Below, piece after piece: positions 36,440-48,695 of a stretch of DNA of 64,000 bases. A program made the translations under genes and the position numbers. A model generated the notes under the pieces. The model had not been told where the DNA came from. It searched no databases and saw only the letters and a program-made list of their open reading frames with translations. Numbering within the stretch: the first letter of the stretch is position 1; the number at the start of each line of letters is the position of its first letter. The DNA is from Membranipora membranacea (taxonomy: Eukaryota > Bryozoa > Gymnolaemata > Cheilostomatida > Membraniporidae): contig OU612066.1 of NCBI GenBank assembly GCA_914767715.1, positions 6,205,001 to 6,269,000 of the forward strand, in the 5' to 3' direction.

Positions 36440-37478
36440 CAGACCTGGGTCCAAGTCATCGCAAGTCAAGTCAAGTCAAGTCATTGTCGATGCTAAGTCA
36501 AGTCAAGTCAAGTCACATTTACACCAAGTCAAGTCAAGTCAATTGGTGTCTATTTTCTTCGCCATCAAGTCAAGTCAAGTCAAGTCATGATTTTTGTAAG
36601 TCAAGTCAAGTCAAAGATGGGTGACTTACAAGTCATGGCAAAGTCACGCTCATTAACCGTGAAAATCAACTCAGAATTTATTTCAATCCCGGGTGACTCC
36701 AAATCGTGGAGGAGTTAGTTAGGTCCTCAGGAGTTGCTCTACTAATCGGGATTTGCTCCCCTCCCCACAAACGAAAGAAGGTATGGGTGTGTACGCAATT
36801 CAGCATTGTTACTTAGTTAGTTCACGATGGGTGGTGTATAATATGGAATTGCTTGGAAGTGAATTTCAAAAAAAGAAAGTCCAGCCTTCTGCTGTTGTGA
36901 GAAGTACAAAAAGAAAAAGTGTGCAACATCCTTAGACTAGAAGGATTTCTGTCTGATGATGATGATGATGATGTTGATGATGATACAAGCAGTCTTCTGA
37001 ATAAACCTGCACTATATGATCAGACTATATTAATATTGCATCATGGGATACATTTTCATTTTACTGATTACAAGACAACAAGAGAAGACAACTAATATGT
37101 AAGGCAGAAACTCTGACTACTTACCCATAGCTGAGAAGTTGCGTTTTCTGTTTCGGAGTTTGGGTTTCAGAGTTGAGGTTTCAGAGTTGGGGTTTCAGAG
37201 TTGGGGTTCTCAGTTATGATTATCTTTCCTATATCTCTTTCTACATTATGTTATAAAACTTCACACATTGACTTATGTTGACTTGACCAAAGTCAGGACA
37301 ACTCCCAAGTCAAGTCAAAGTCAATTTTTCGTTAAGTCAAGTCAAGTCAAGTGTTGTCTATTTGTTTTCGACATCAAGTCAAGTCAAGACATAATTTTGT
37401 TAAGTCAAGTCAAGTCGTGACTTTGACTTGAATTGACTTGAAGATGACTTGACTTACAATGACTTGGACCCAGGTCTG
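36440..37478. mobile_element. 1039-bp hAT-type element with CAAGT subterminal satellites
   Basis: It is flanked by the 8-bp direct repeat CTGACAAT (36432-36439 and 37479-37486). The ends are the inverted repeat CAGACCTGGGTCCAAGTCAT. Just inside, long runs of the pentamer CAAGT (36463-36612) and its complement or direct form (37300-37450) fill both subterminal regions. The core has a GATGATGAT run at about 36955 and a thrice-repeated GGTTTCAGAGTTG. There is no transposase, so it is non-autonomous. Confidence 0.92.
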
Positions 37479-37885
37479 CTGACAATTATAAATGTATTAT
37501 AATATGGGTTAATATATGCGCTGCTGATTAACTCTGAATTCAGGGTATAAAATGAAACTGCTCTAAGCATCCAACTCATATATTCTCTGAACTTTAACAC
37601 AATGTTATCCTTATTTTGTTCACTAAACAACAATATCCGTATTTTATTCACTAAAAATATTTTTATTTTGTGGATACTGACTCAGACAGTTGTTACAGTA
37701 AATGTATAATTATCTTCTCTAGGGTCTCTTACTAATTTTTCTCTGCTTCAGTTAGTGTGAATTTAGAACCTGAAAAATAAAACAAAAAGCTAGCAATGAC
37801 AAAGGCAACCAAATTGTCCGAGCACGCTTATTATTTACATTAATTCTCATCTCAACGATGTTATCCCGAGTTTGTCCGAGTAGAA

Positions 37886-38433
37886 CTATGCAGTGCTAAG
37901 TCTAAGTCTTTTTTGCAACAGATATAATCGGCTTGTGATGTGAAAGGGAGTTGTAGTGTTGTAGATACCATAAATGAGGGATTGACAGTAGAATGTCATG
38001 TCAGCCCTTCTGTTTATACAAAATTGACATTGTCGGAACAAGGCAAGATTAGATAGAACTATTCTTGCAGTGTTATCAACATGATCATCCCATAACAATG
38101 ATTTGTTAGCTAAGAAAAGATCAAATATTTTGCACACAATAAATATTGCGACTTTGTGGTGTTGATAACAAGTTTTTATAGCTACATAGGTTATTACACT
38201 TTTCAAGGCCATTCTTATATTGATCTTTCTAAATGACAAATATTTTGACTTGGAAAAGTTTTGCATCCGAACATAATACAAATGGTCAGAGATAGTTTGC
38301 TATTCAGGCACGTACGCTCAGTGAACACCAAATGTCGCACACACTGTAAAGCATACAATCTCTGCAGCAAAGGTTTTGAATTAAAATTGTGAAAACTATG
38401 GACAGGCATCATTCTAAAATATTTGGGCCTCAA
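37886..38433 (-). mobile_element. Decayed LINE fragment (reverse transcriptase thumb region)
   Basis: Two overlapping minus-strand frames include KSLLWDDHVDNTARIVLSN and LALFRQCQFCINRRA. Their pattern (H-x-D-x-x-x...L-x-R-Q-x-x-x-C-x-x-R) resembles the region after the catalytic RT motifs in CR1-type LINEs. It is frameshifted and fragmentary. It lies just downstream of the 38502-48157 gene. Confidence 0.45.
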
Positions 38434-38501
38434 TGGAACACAGGATTTCGTGTCTTATTAATGAGGAAAATACGAGCCGCTCTCTTTGTGAACACAAAAA
38501 T

Positions 38502-41500
38502 TTACTCACTAGAATGAAATGGAGTTGCCTTCTTTTTACTGTAAGCTGACATAACTGACACTGCATTCCTTTTCTTCTTTTGTTTATGACAGTATAATCC
38601 AAGAACCAACAATATGCAGGACAGTACTATGATCGAACCTAAAATATGATCATTTGCCTGCTTGCAATATCAGGCAAGTATCAGCCATACACATAGATGA
38701 AAGTATCACGCACATATTGTCTCAACTCATGTACGACAACATCCAACATGAATTTCGACTGTGCCACTCTGTCACTATCACAGAGTATGAATAAGCCTAG
38801 AGGATACATTCACTTTTGTTCCATGCCTCGAATGAGTGGTCCACTCCGATTTTGAATTGTGAATGCTAACGCTTTCTATGATGGCAAAACGTGAAAAACA
38901 TCTACTGCGGCCGGGACTTGAACCCAGGTGTACCGCGTTAATACCCTTTGAAAGCATTGTGTGCAAGAGCGCTAACCATTCAGCCTGAGAGGATATATTG
39001 ATTCACCACTGTATGTGTTTTCGCATCAAATATGTTGTTTGGTACAAGCAGAGGTGGATTTAAATGCCATTTCCATGGATCGAAAACTCCCGAAATCGCA
39101 ACATGGGAACATAGTGAATAATAGTTATAGTATCTGTGGTTTTAAATTCACTAGGGGGCGTTTGACAATCAAGCTATACACCATATTTAGGTAATTTTGT
39201 GCTAGGATAATAGGCTATAAGTTATCTGGATTTTCGAAATGAGTTCCTTCATATTAATTAACGCGTCATAGTTGGTGGACTTTTGACCAACAAATTTGGA
39301 TATGTCCATCACTGACCTGTCTGTCAATTATATGCAAATCAACACAATATAACTACAATATTGAACTTATTACTAAGGTTTGAAATCAGTTTTTAAAATA
39401 AATAAAGAATCCAGCTGTGCCTCATTTTCCCAAAAGTGAATCAACATCTGCTGGCGCTATACACATTAAAGTTTCCCTTCTACATATCGTCGCCCTATAT
39501 CAATATCATGCAGTCCTCTTGCATATACTTGGAAATATAACAAATCACAGGTTCACCGTTTATGTATATGTTCAACGCAAAGGCATAAACCCTGTGCCAG
39601 TTTTTCAGCTGCTGGTCGCTAATTATTTTTTGTAGCAATTGAAATTCAAAATTTTTTCCAAAACAAGAAATTTGCTATGATGCTTCTGTTATTGAAGTTT
39701 AATGTACCTGTTATGCTGCCGACAATTGCTTCATCCTTGAGCTTGGGTCTTCTGTTAGCTGCCTCTTCCTCTACAAGGGGTGCTTGTGAAGATGCAACAG
39801 TAGATTTTACTGGGGGTAACTTTGTTTTCACCAGCCCTAGGGAAACAGCATGAAATAGGCTCAAACAAGCAACAAAGCTTTGAAACTATTTTGAACAATG
39901 CAAACAAAGCAGATATGGAACACTGATATACCCATCTCCAGGAGTGACATCACTTTCACCTCTCAGTTCAAACGGCAGGATGATGCATTGGTTGACCCAG
40001 GATTTTATGTGACATGGTTCCCATCAAAATTTGCATCATTCATAAATCTTTAAGTTGTATAAATACCTACTGAGTCAAACCAAATACACACTTGTGCTGC
40101 GTTGGGTAAGATCAGGATTGGCAGACTTGGGTGGGACATCAGAACTCGGTATGTCAGTGACTGCTGGCTGATTTTCAGTTATTGCTGCTCTCCCCTTTTC
40201 ACATCTTTCTCCATAGAAACCATTCTGACAGACACAGACGAATCGGCTGCCAGCTGGCGCTGACTGCAAGTCAAATGTTTGAATCAGCCATGAATCGATA
40301 CTACTGACCAGATATTTATGGCAGAGAATTTTTCAACTAAACACAGCTGGCACGTAGTTGGTAGTCAGGTTTGGGTTGTTAGAAAAACTTCAGAAAATTA
40401 TGCTTTTCATATTTTTATTGAACAACATTGCCAATGTGTTGGCTCTGATTGGCTTGTAGGTGGGAGGAGGTGAGCCAGTCAAAGCCAGGTCAGATTTTAC
40501 TTTCCTGAAAGTGTTTAGTAATCAAACATCGAAAGTGATTTATTGACACTTGACAATGATATAGCCAATGGCAGGTACTTTCAGTGACCTGGTATTGTCT
40601 CTCTTTCTTTCTCTACAGCCAATCAGATCAGAGCCAACACATTGGCTTGGTACAACATAGAATAAATTAATTGGGATGATTATATGGTTGAAATGTAATA
40701 GGCCTATGAATTTACACTCCTCCATGACATGCTCATCCTGAAGGATTTATCCCTGAATAATTACCGACCACAGTTCATATACACTTGTGTTCTCACCTGT
40801 CCCTGATACATGCATGTTCCCTCATTCTGACATCGCCTGGCATGTGGCCCTGATGTCATGAGATTACATGTAAACACTTCACAAGACCACTCAAATCTAG
40901 CCTCCTTTATAAGAGAGTCCACAGAACAGACATATGGGATTGTATTATACCATGTTTCATATCCGTCCCAGAATAACCTTCCTTCATCTAAAACAACCAT
41001 CCAGAAAGAGTTCAGCGCTCTCAGTAAATAAAACTAATGTGTCCATCAGCGGCAATTGGGGCAGGTTCAGCCAATGAGTTGGTTCTGATTGGTTCACTCC
41101 ACCCAGCCAATCAGAGCCAACAAATTGGCTAGGGCAGACCATACTTAGGTTTTTTCTATCAGAGGTCAGTGGTAGCCTGGGCAGGCTAGGTCAGTGGTCA
41201 GAGTGGAATGTATCGCAATAGTCTGTTTCAACTTACTACATTTGTAATATCGGAGTTGTCCTTCTAACTGTCGGTCTTCATTGAAGGCAGCCATTAGATT
41301 CTCCTCTTTACTATAACATGTACTCTGAGATTGGGTAATCCAGATGTCTTCAGTTAACATGGCATTATAGGATTCGTACCCGGACCCGGGAGGGGATTCA
41401 GCACAGTACATACATGGTCTATCTGGGTTTCCTTAAAATTCACAAAATCGCCAGAGTTAATTTGGTGTGCAAGAATAGCATGTCAACCGGTGACACATAT

Positions 41501-43666
41501 TTGATTAATGAAATTGACAGTTCACTTGTAAGCCACTGCCTTCAGTGTATAAGCTGTTATGGTTGGGGTTGAGGTTGGTGTTGTTACAGTGTACCTGGAT
41601 CAGGTATGATGACTCAAAAATGAAGGAAAGGAACATGTAGGGTTGATAATGTATCATCAAGCTTGAGCACTCAAGTGAATTTACCTCATAGTAATAGATG
41701 TTAATATCAGACAAGGCAGAGCATCTGGTGCAAATTTGCCAAATAATTGACAGACTTTTACATACCGATCCCTTGGAATTGCAAACGTGATAGCGTCACT
41801 TCTTACCCTATCTAACATCCGGCTATGGCATTAGACACTTAAAGGGCAACCAAGGTTTCGCAGCAATGCATTGATGGGTAGCAAATAATGTGTATAATCT
41901 GGACAGCACAGCTTTGTGCATTACGCGATGCAAAACTCAAAGTAGTTGCTGACTCTAAGCTGGGTAACACTTCAGTTTAGGGGAGGTTCCAAGACTTTGC
42001 TGTAATAATTATAGAGCACAGGCTAAATAATGACAGGAACAGGAAACTGCTATGTGGTATTCTCTTTTAGCTGAGTTTGAGTACTTGATGGAAGAAATGT
42101 TTCACAAGAATTCTGGCTGAATAATCATCCAAATTATATTTTGTCTTTTTCCCCATGCAGAAGATGCAATCTGCTATTAATCAATGGCCATCAATGAGAA
42201 GTTGTTTGAAACCTTGGTTGCCCTTTAACATGAACTCTAAGAGTCAGCTGTGTCTTACCTATATGATTGAATGATAAACTATACAGTGCCTTGTCACTGA
42301 GAAGTAGTCCACCTGTTCCGGCTGGTCTAACAGATAGACTTCTGATTCTTTTTATGGATGTGCTGGTGAACTTCTTTGGAGCTCCAGGCGAGCTTAAGGA
42401 AAAGTTGTACTTTAAAATTGAATCTCTCTGTTCTCCACTTAGCCGGTTCACTATGTAGATCTGACTAGGGAGAGAAGAAAACAGAACCCGAAGAATCATA
42501 GTGAATTCATAGAAGTTCCTTCACCTTACACAGTGAACTTCAGGAAAAGGTTTCACTGTGTTTCAGTGCCCCAGCAATCTGTGAAACCATCATAAATTGA
42601 AATCACTCATCATATGCAGTTATCTTAGGCTAGTCTTCTTCACTACAGTAGCTGATATGCAAGGTAAGGTGTGAGCTTAAGTTTACAAAAATGTATTTCA
42701 ATTCGTGTAGTTTTCTAGGATAGCCCGGGCTGAATAAGATGATTACCTCAGATCCGGAGAGATCTCAATGGCTCTGCAGTCTCCTATCTCATCAGAGACG
42801 ACCATGCTGCTTAAATCAGGTGATATAACTCTCTCCCAGGTTGGGGAAACTCCAATATCCTCACTCCCATAATTCTTTGTAAAGACACAAAGGAAATATC
42901 AGTGTATAACAATAAACAAAACCAGCTTAGCTTTAAAAAGCTTCAAAAAGACTTATATACAGAGTGTTTTAAATTGTTTTACAACAGAAGGTTTGACTAT
43001 AGCGTTTAAGTAAAATCAGACTTGAAGCACACTGAGTAAATGTCCCATTAATTATGTATGAATCGATTGAAGTTTGAGTTTTTTTATGTGCAGACTATGG
43101 TAATTCCCAATTTGCCTTACCATATGAAATGTGTAATCTGGTTGGCCGACAATATGAATGATGAAGATTGGCTTACCATATGAAATGATGAATCTATGAG
43201 TATAGTATCCAGTGCCCATATCTCATTATTAGCGCAGGCATATAACCTGTTATCTCTCATGGCCATGTCTCTGATAGCAAACTGTGCTGCCGTTGGCAGT
43301 GAAGGCAGCTGAATAGTTCTAAATTAAAATGTTAAGAATGGATATGAAGAGTAATCTTTTACAGAATAATGATCTAATTAGTGAGTTCCGCGGGTATGAT
43401 TTCTAGAGACCACGGTGCCATAAGCTCTTCATTGAATAGATTGGTTAGGTGAATTCATGGAAAATCATGTTGGCCATCTCCTTTCTGTCTTATCTTAGTT
43501 CAAAGATCGGTTCAAACTGAGGTTTGAAGTTTTGTTTATATTCACTTTGAAATGAGACAGACATGTTTTTTTTGTGGATTTATAAAATCAGAAATTAGAA
43601 TATTTGATATAGAGAGACACATCCTCTGTAGTATCAGTATCTGTTACTAGTAGTCTAATATCATAT

Positions 43667-43699
<33 letters not shown>

Positions 43700-46600
43700 G
43701 TGATCACATCATATTTATAGATACGGTCGTGTGTTCATATCATATAAAATTATATCAAATTTATGGACACAAGCTCTACATACTGTCGTATGTTATTATG
43801 ATATGATACTATATTCTATTTATGGATTCAAGCTCTACATACTGTCGTGTGTTTATATTTTTTTTTTACGCATTGTACACATTCCACACTATCATCATTG
43901 ATAACGAATGTATCAATAAAATCTAATCTAATCTAATCTTTATTATATTATACAATGTTATAAATATTAATTATGGACACAAGCTCTACATACTGATGTG
44001 TGTTTATATTAGATTATATATATATATATACTTTATTTATTGTTGATCAAAGTCAATGACAAATTAGACCATGCATAAATTGATAAATGTTATATTGCAA
44101 ATGTATAAATACTTATATTATAATAATGAAAAATACAATATTTAATATTAATATTTTAATATTTGATTTATTAATTACTTATTTAATATTCAATCAATTT
44201 AACAGATTAATTTTATTTGATGTTTATTGTTTATTTTATTAATTGAAATTTTCATATTATTCAATGAAGTTAATATTACATATAAATAATTAATTTTTAT
44301 ATACAAATAATTATTACATTAAAAATAAATAAATAAATATTATATTATATTATATATACATATATTATATAAATATATGGCTTTATTTTTATGGATACAG
44401 GCTCTACATACTGTTGTGTGTAGACATTGAGCTGTAGTAGTTTAGGAGATCCAGTATTAGAATGTGTGACTATAAATAGAGAAGAGGAGTAGAGTTCCAT
44501 CACAGAAGGCTGGTGTAGATCTGGTATATATACAGCAAACTCATCATCTAAAACCAATATCAACGTAGACATAAACAGAGGTTTCCATCTCATTTCTTCA
44601 CTAAGATGGCACAAAATGTCATCAAATCAATTACATTACATTGATATTTGACTTGAGCTCTGATTTCATTTAATTATTTTTTTGCTGTTTCTAGTATTAA
44701 AAATACCAACATCACCTAAGTTTAATTGAAATCACAGAGTTGCACCCTGAATTTGTTTGATTTTAAAGCTCTTTGTGTTATGTTGAAAATTCTGCAACCT
44801 TCAAGTTTAATTTTGAACTTGGTTGAGATAATAAATAACTTGAATGGTAAGATAATGATTCGCCCCTTTTGTCAACCGCTTAAGTCGTCCGCTCTACATC
44901 AGTATTGAACTTAGAAAACCTTTATAAAAAAATCACATAAAATCACGTTTTACTATTTATGTTATCATTTTTTTGTCAGTGTATTTCAAGGATGCAAGTG
45001 CTAGTTTGTGGCATTTATAGTATAACGCCAATAAATCGCACTTCCAGCCAGCTGAGCACTCAGATCCACAGTGACTACTCATATCAATATGTGAACATAG
45101 CAGTAGCCGCTAGGAGTAGGAGGTAGCTCAGTTGGTTAGAGCGCCGGTCCTACAACACGCAAGTGATGAAGGTTGTGGGTTCGAATCCCACTGCAGTCTA
45201 TCGCCTCCTTGGGTTTGGTTGGCCCCCAGGTGTGCTCCGACCTGCCTGCAAACTGAGAGCAATACATTGAGACATTGAGGCCTTGCCGTTAAGGCAAATA
45301 ATATTTCGCCGCTCATACTTCTGGATGTGACGTGTGATACGACATCCGATTTTTAATCAAATAAGATCCTACTATCAGCTATCCTACTACAGAAACACAT
45401 ATATCGGTATGCCAGTATCTAGATTATTTTATTTTCATTAAGGTGATTTGTTGCTCACTTGGGTTGTAGGTAGCTGTAAGAACGTCAACCATCTTATTAT
45501 ACTCCACTATATACAGTCTAACAACAGACTTATAGTAGTCGCTGATATACATCTCAGAACCGTCTCTAGTCATCGCTAAACCAAGGATCAGAGAGAAGGT
45601 CATTCTGTCCATCTGAGAACGGCCTGCAATAAGACAGCACAAATGTGATGAGTTTGCAGATATAAGGCAATTCATAATTGATTACATGGCCGGCATAGCC
45701 TCGCTCCAATGTCATAACATCTCCCACAATGAAGTGCCTCACTTTGGTTGTATATAGGTTTTCTGTCTAAGTTTATTATTCAGTTTATGTTACATACCGA
45801 CCAATGCAATACACAGTCATCATCAGTGTATCCACACAAAGATCGTAACAAAATATTGTTTTTTGTTTTTTATGTCATGAAATATTTTGTTGTATGTAAT
45901 GATTTAAATTATATACGATTTGCTTTTGCTAAGTTTATTATTTGTATCTGCAAGATGATAACTTCGTTTATAACTCAGTGGATGCATGCTTACCTGTGAT
46001 TTGCTGTAAAGCTGGTGGGTTTGAGTCCGTGATAAGAAAGATCTCAGTACCGTTTACCAGATATGTACCGTTACCTACACCATACACAGGTCCCCGATGG
46101 AGGAACCCCTGTTCGTGGAACACCTGACTGTCACTAGTTATCTGTGTCAGCGGTGAGGTCAGCCTAAACTCTGCTGCAAACCACAAACACCGGATAAATA
46201 TCACACCAAAAAAAGTGAGCATTGAAACACAGTTTTCTTCTCCAAGAACATGAGCACATTACTCTTGATGTAGCAAACTGTTTAACAATAACGTCTATTT
46301 TGTTCCTGGGATCGATATTTGTAATTTCAGCAGCTAAGTAAAGATACTTACCGACCTCTATACGTATTCATGATGAGTCCTTCATAATTGCAAATTGAAT
46401 CCAATTCAATACAGAACTACACAGGAACAATCAAAGAAAAGGGGAATAAAGCAATGAGTGTATCTTGATTTTGAATTTGAGCAATTATCAAACCCAACCC
46501 TCGATCCAACAATATCATGTATATGCTCTCAACTTACTGAGATTGAGACCTTTATTTGACCTTGACACAGTTTCAGGAGATGCAGTAGGAGTAATTCTCC

Positions 46601-48157
46601 TGGCTGCTGTTGAGGTACTCTGAGATAGGACAAAGACATCATCAGGCTGGAACATGAGGGCTGTGACGAGCACTACAGCTGCTACTATTAGTGAGGTCAT
46701 TACAGCCACGCCCACCGCTTGTGTCGGAGTAAATCTGCTTTTCCTCTGTCGGATCTGTCGACTCTCCTAGAAAGAGAATAACTGTGGACTTATAATAATA
46801 ATTATAATGATAATAATAAGTAATAGAAACACCCCAGAGGAGTAGATAAATAATAGCCAGTGTTTTAAGTATAGTAAGTTTTAGGGCAATAGCATAATTA
46901 ACTGAATGCAAATTTGATTGATTAAGATGACCGAAAAAAAAAGTTTATTGGGCCAACCAGTATAGTGTAAGGATCTTGTGAAACCACCAACAACCTTGAA
47001 TCAGACTGAAACCAATTAAACATCCTCCAAAAATTTGGACAGGGATGGGTTTTCAGGTCTTGGCTACTGGCTCTCAGGAACAAGCCGGGCAGCGTATGTG
47101 CATGCTTGAAACATTCAATAGTTATGGTAGGATTATGTATAAATAAATAAGGTTGAGGTAATGTTTGCTAGTCCTGAAGCTCAATACTTCAGGCATGTAC
47201 AAAACGGCAAACGTTCCTCTTGCCCCCCCCCCCCCCAACAAAAAAGCTTGTCAAGACAGGCTACCCAGAATGAAGTCAAATGGAAACAACATGATATTAC
47301 ACAAATACTGTCCTGATTTTGCTAGTTTGAAACATGATAACAGCGATTCAGATAACTTACCTTAAGGAACTCTGCTGAGGCGACCTCGCGGTCTGCTTCT
47401 AGTAGCTCTGATGATTGGGCAGTTCTACTACTGGAGGGAAAGCTGAGGGACTCAGTTATAAGTTTCTGTCTGCTGATTATATCACTCTTAGAATAATCAA
47501 ACTTATGAAATAAGAGATTGGAGAGCGGAGACTGCGGAGATGTACGAATAAAACTCCTTGACCTAACACTGGCTACAGATTGTTGACTCTGCTTCAGTAA
47601 CACTGGCTGACCCTCTTGTGAGGTTTCAAGTTTGCGAGTGACAAGCTGAACCTCTCCAAAGCTGACTTTACGCTTGACGCGGCGACTCGTTTCGGAGTGA
47701 GCTCTTCTCCTTAGTTGGAATGTTTGGTACTCTGAGTTTGGTACAGAGCTTGAACGCTTGCGGCGGCTTCGGATTCTCGGCTTTGATGCCGGGGCTAATG
47801 AAAGCTTCACTCCAAAACTTGTGACAGTACTTTCTTTCCTCAAATTCAAACTTGTTTGTGATGATTTTACGATAGATTTGCTTGAATCGTTGCTGGGATA
47901 GTAAAAAGACGTTAAATGTACAAAATTTAAAAGGAAATCTTACAAGAAAAGACCAGACCAGTCGCTAAAGAAAAGTTTGTTTCTTTATTAATTAAATTTC
48001 GACAATGATTCCAAAACTGACAGGTGGAATTTCATTTGTTGCATGGATAACGAGCGTTCATACAGAATTTTGAATCTGGAATAGGACCCTAGCTCTCAGT
48101 TCTTCAGTTCAGAACAGATATTTACCTTGTGGCTCTATGGCTGGTGATGTACGACAT
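38502..48157 (-). CDS. Two-membrane-span protein with NHL-like, Cys-rich and EGF ectodomain (857 aa, 14 exons)
   Basis: Exons (minus): 48157-48126, 47892-47361, 46766-46538, 46173-45994, 45623-45459, 44547-44412, 43318-43177, 42874-42747, 42464-42259, 41431-41237, 40987-40797, 40263-40092, 39836-39708, 38638-38502. All junctions agree in phase and sum to 858 codons. Order: a Ser/Arg-rich tail of about 200 residues, a membrane segment at about 205-227, NHL-like propeller strands (AMTRDGSEMYISDYYKS; MAMRDNRLYACANNEIWALD), a Cys-rich part (PCMYCAE...CEVFTC), one EGF module (701-733, CQNEGTC...CVCQNGFYGERC), a Pro/Ser linker, and a second membrane segment at about 805-828 followed by KQKKKR and a short tail. 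Both ends are predicted cytoplasmic. The family is unrecognised; an adhesion or receptor role is inference. Introns hold a SINE, a TTAA element and tandem donor copies. Confidence 0.82.
38908..38993 (-). repeat. tRNA-like SINE head in last intron
   Basis: The minus strand shows GGCTGAATGGTTAGCGC (box A-like) and GGGTTCAAGTCCC (box B) about 45 bp apart. The 3' acceptor strand GGCCGCAG lacks a 5' partner, so no full cloverleaf forms. It is probably a SINE remnant or tRNA pseudogene. Confidence 0.5.
40430..41130. repeat. Recurrent CCAAT-bearing short inverted repeats
   Basis: Blocks of about 25 bp built as CCAATCAGAGCCAACA-x-ATTGG occur at 40430-40455 (reversed), 40618-40649, 41069-41093 (reversed) and 41104-41130. 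Another is at 33718-33743. Each has a CCAAT motif on both strands. They lie in introns of the 38502-48157 gene and of the plus-strand gene at 32-36 kb. Confidence 0.7.
41843..42224 (+). mobile_element. TTAA inverted-repeat element (family M), copy 1
   Basis: The 382-bp element starts AGGGCAACCAAGGTTTC and ends with the exact complement GAAACCTTGGTTGCCCT, flanked by TTAA on both sides (41839-41842, 42225-42228). It sits in an intron of the 38502-48157 gene, about 30 bp past the exon 9 donor. Related copies are at 51845-52221 (same orientation) and 61503-61867 (reversed). TTAA targeting fits the Kolobok or piggyBac superfamily. Confidence 0.92.
43116..43182 (-). repeat. 56-bp tandem copy of exon 7 splice-donor region
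   Basis: The exon 7 end (CATTTCATATG|GTAAGCC at 43177) is repeated 56 bp further on (TTTCATATG|GTAAGGC, exon edge 43121). Both copies keep a GTAAG donor. Use of the second would add 56 nt and shift the frame. Confidence 0.7.
43709..44412 (-). repeat. Tandem copies of exon 6 splice-donor region in AT-rich intron
   Basis: The exon 6 end (CACAACA|GTATGTAGAGC at 44412) recurs as CGACAGTATGTAGAGCTTG at about 43771-43790 and 43831-43850. It recurs as CATCAGTATGTAGAGC at about 43981-43996, with a diverged copy near 43715-43735. Each copy keeps a GTATGT donor core and the following TCCATAAAT. The intervening DNA holds TA runs and a TCTAA-tailed retroelement 3' end at about 43870-43940. Confidence 0.75.
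45112..45362 (+). mobile_element. tRNA-derived SINE (family S1), copy 2
   Basis: The tRNA-like head has GTAGCTCAGTTGGTTAGAGC and GGGTTCGAATCCC, followed by the same body block (CCCAGGTGTGCTCCGACC) and 3' end as copy 1. It lies in the intron between exons 5 and 6 of the 38502-48157 gene, antisense to that gene. Confidence 0.88.
45704..45792 (+). repeat. Partial copy of the 22.8/31.4-kb repeat
   Basis: It carries CTCCAATGTCATAACATC, CACAATGAAGTGCCTCAC and TCTGTCTAAGTTTATTATT in the same order as 22780-22876 and 31415-31503. It lies in an intron of the 38502-48157 gene. Confidence 0.6.
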
Positions 48158-48159
48158 TC

Positions 48160-48690
48160 CCCATCTAATTATCAGTTACTTTCAGCTCAAATAACATTTT
48201 ACTAGTAGCTCCAAACTACAGATAAGTTATTTGAATGTTCGGCATACAGTCAGGAATTAGGAAAGGAGACAACTACAAGTATATTGTCTTGCCAGGTAAT
48301 CTAAATTCAAAACTGGGAGATTTCAATTTACAGCTATTCTGCACCGCATCCAGTGCTTCGAGGGTGCAAAGACCCGAATGATCCACATGGGGGTCCGGGG
48401 GCGGTGTGATCCCTAATGGGGTCCGAGATGGGGCCTGGCCGCTGAATCTCTGAGAGCTTCTCTATCCACTAGGAAGGGCTAAAAGCGCATATCTGATCCC
48501 AAATAATTTAATGTTACTTTGTACTAGTACTAAAATATCAAACTGAGGTGTAATACACTTCAAACATTTATCATCAACACATTGGCTCCTGGGACTTACA
48601 TGCTCTTACTTTGCCAATGTCTAGTATCAACCACCCAATTGACAAATAATAGTCTGAGTTTTAATACAACAGGTAAACTTGTTGACAATT
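48160..48690. other. Upstream region of the 38502-48157 gene
   Basis: It probably includes the promoter and 5' untranslated region of the minus-strand gene. A GC-richer patch at about 48360-48450 (GGGGGTCCGGGGGCGGTG) stands out in otherwise AT-rich DNA. No coding sequence is supported. Confidence 0.4.
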
Positions 48691-48695
48691 TTTAT

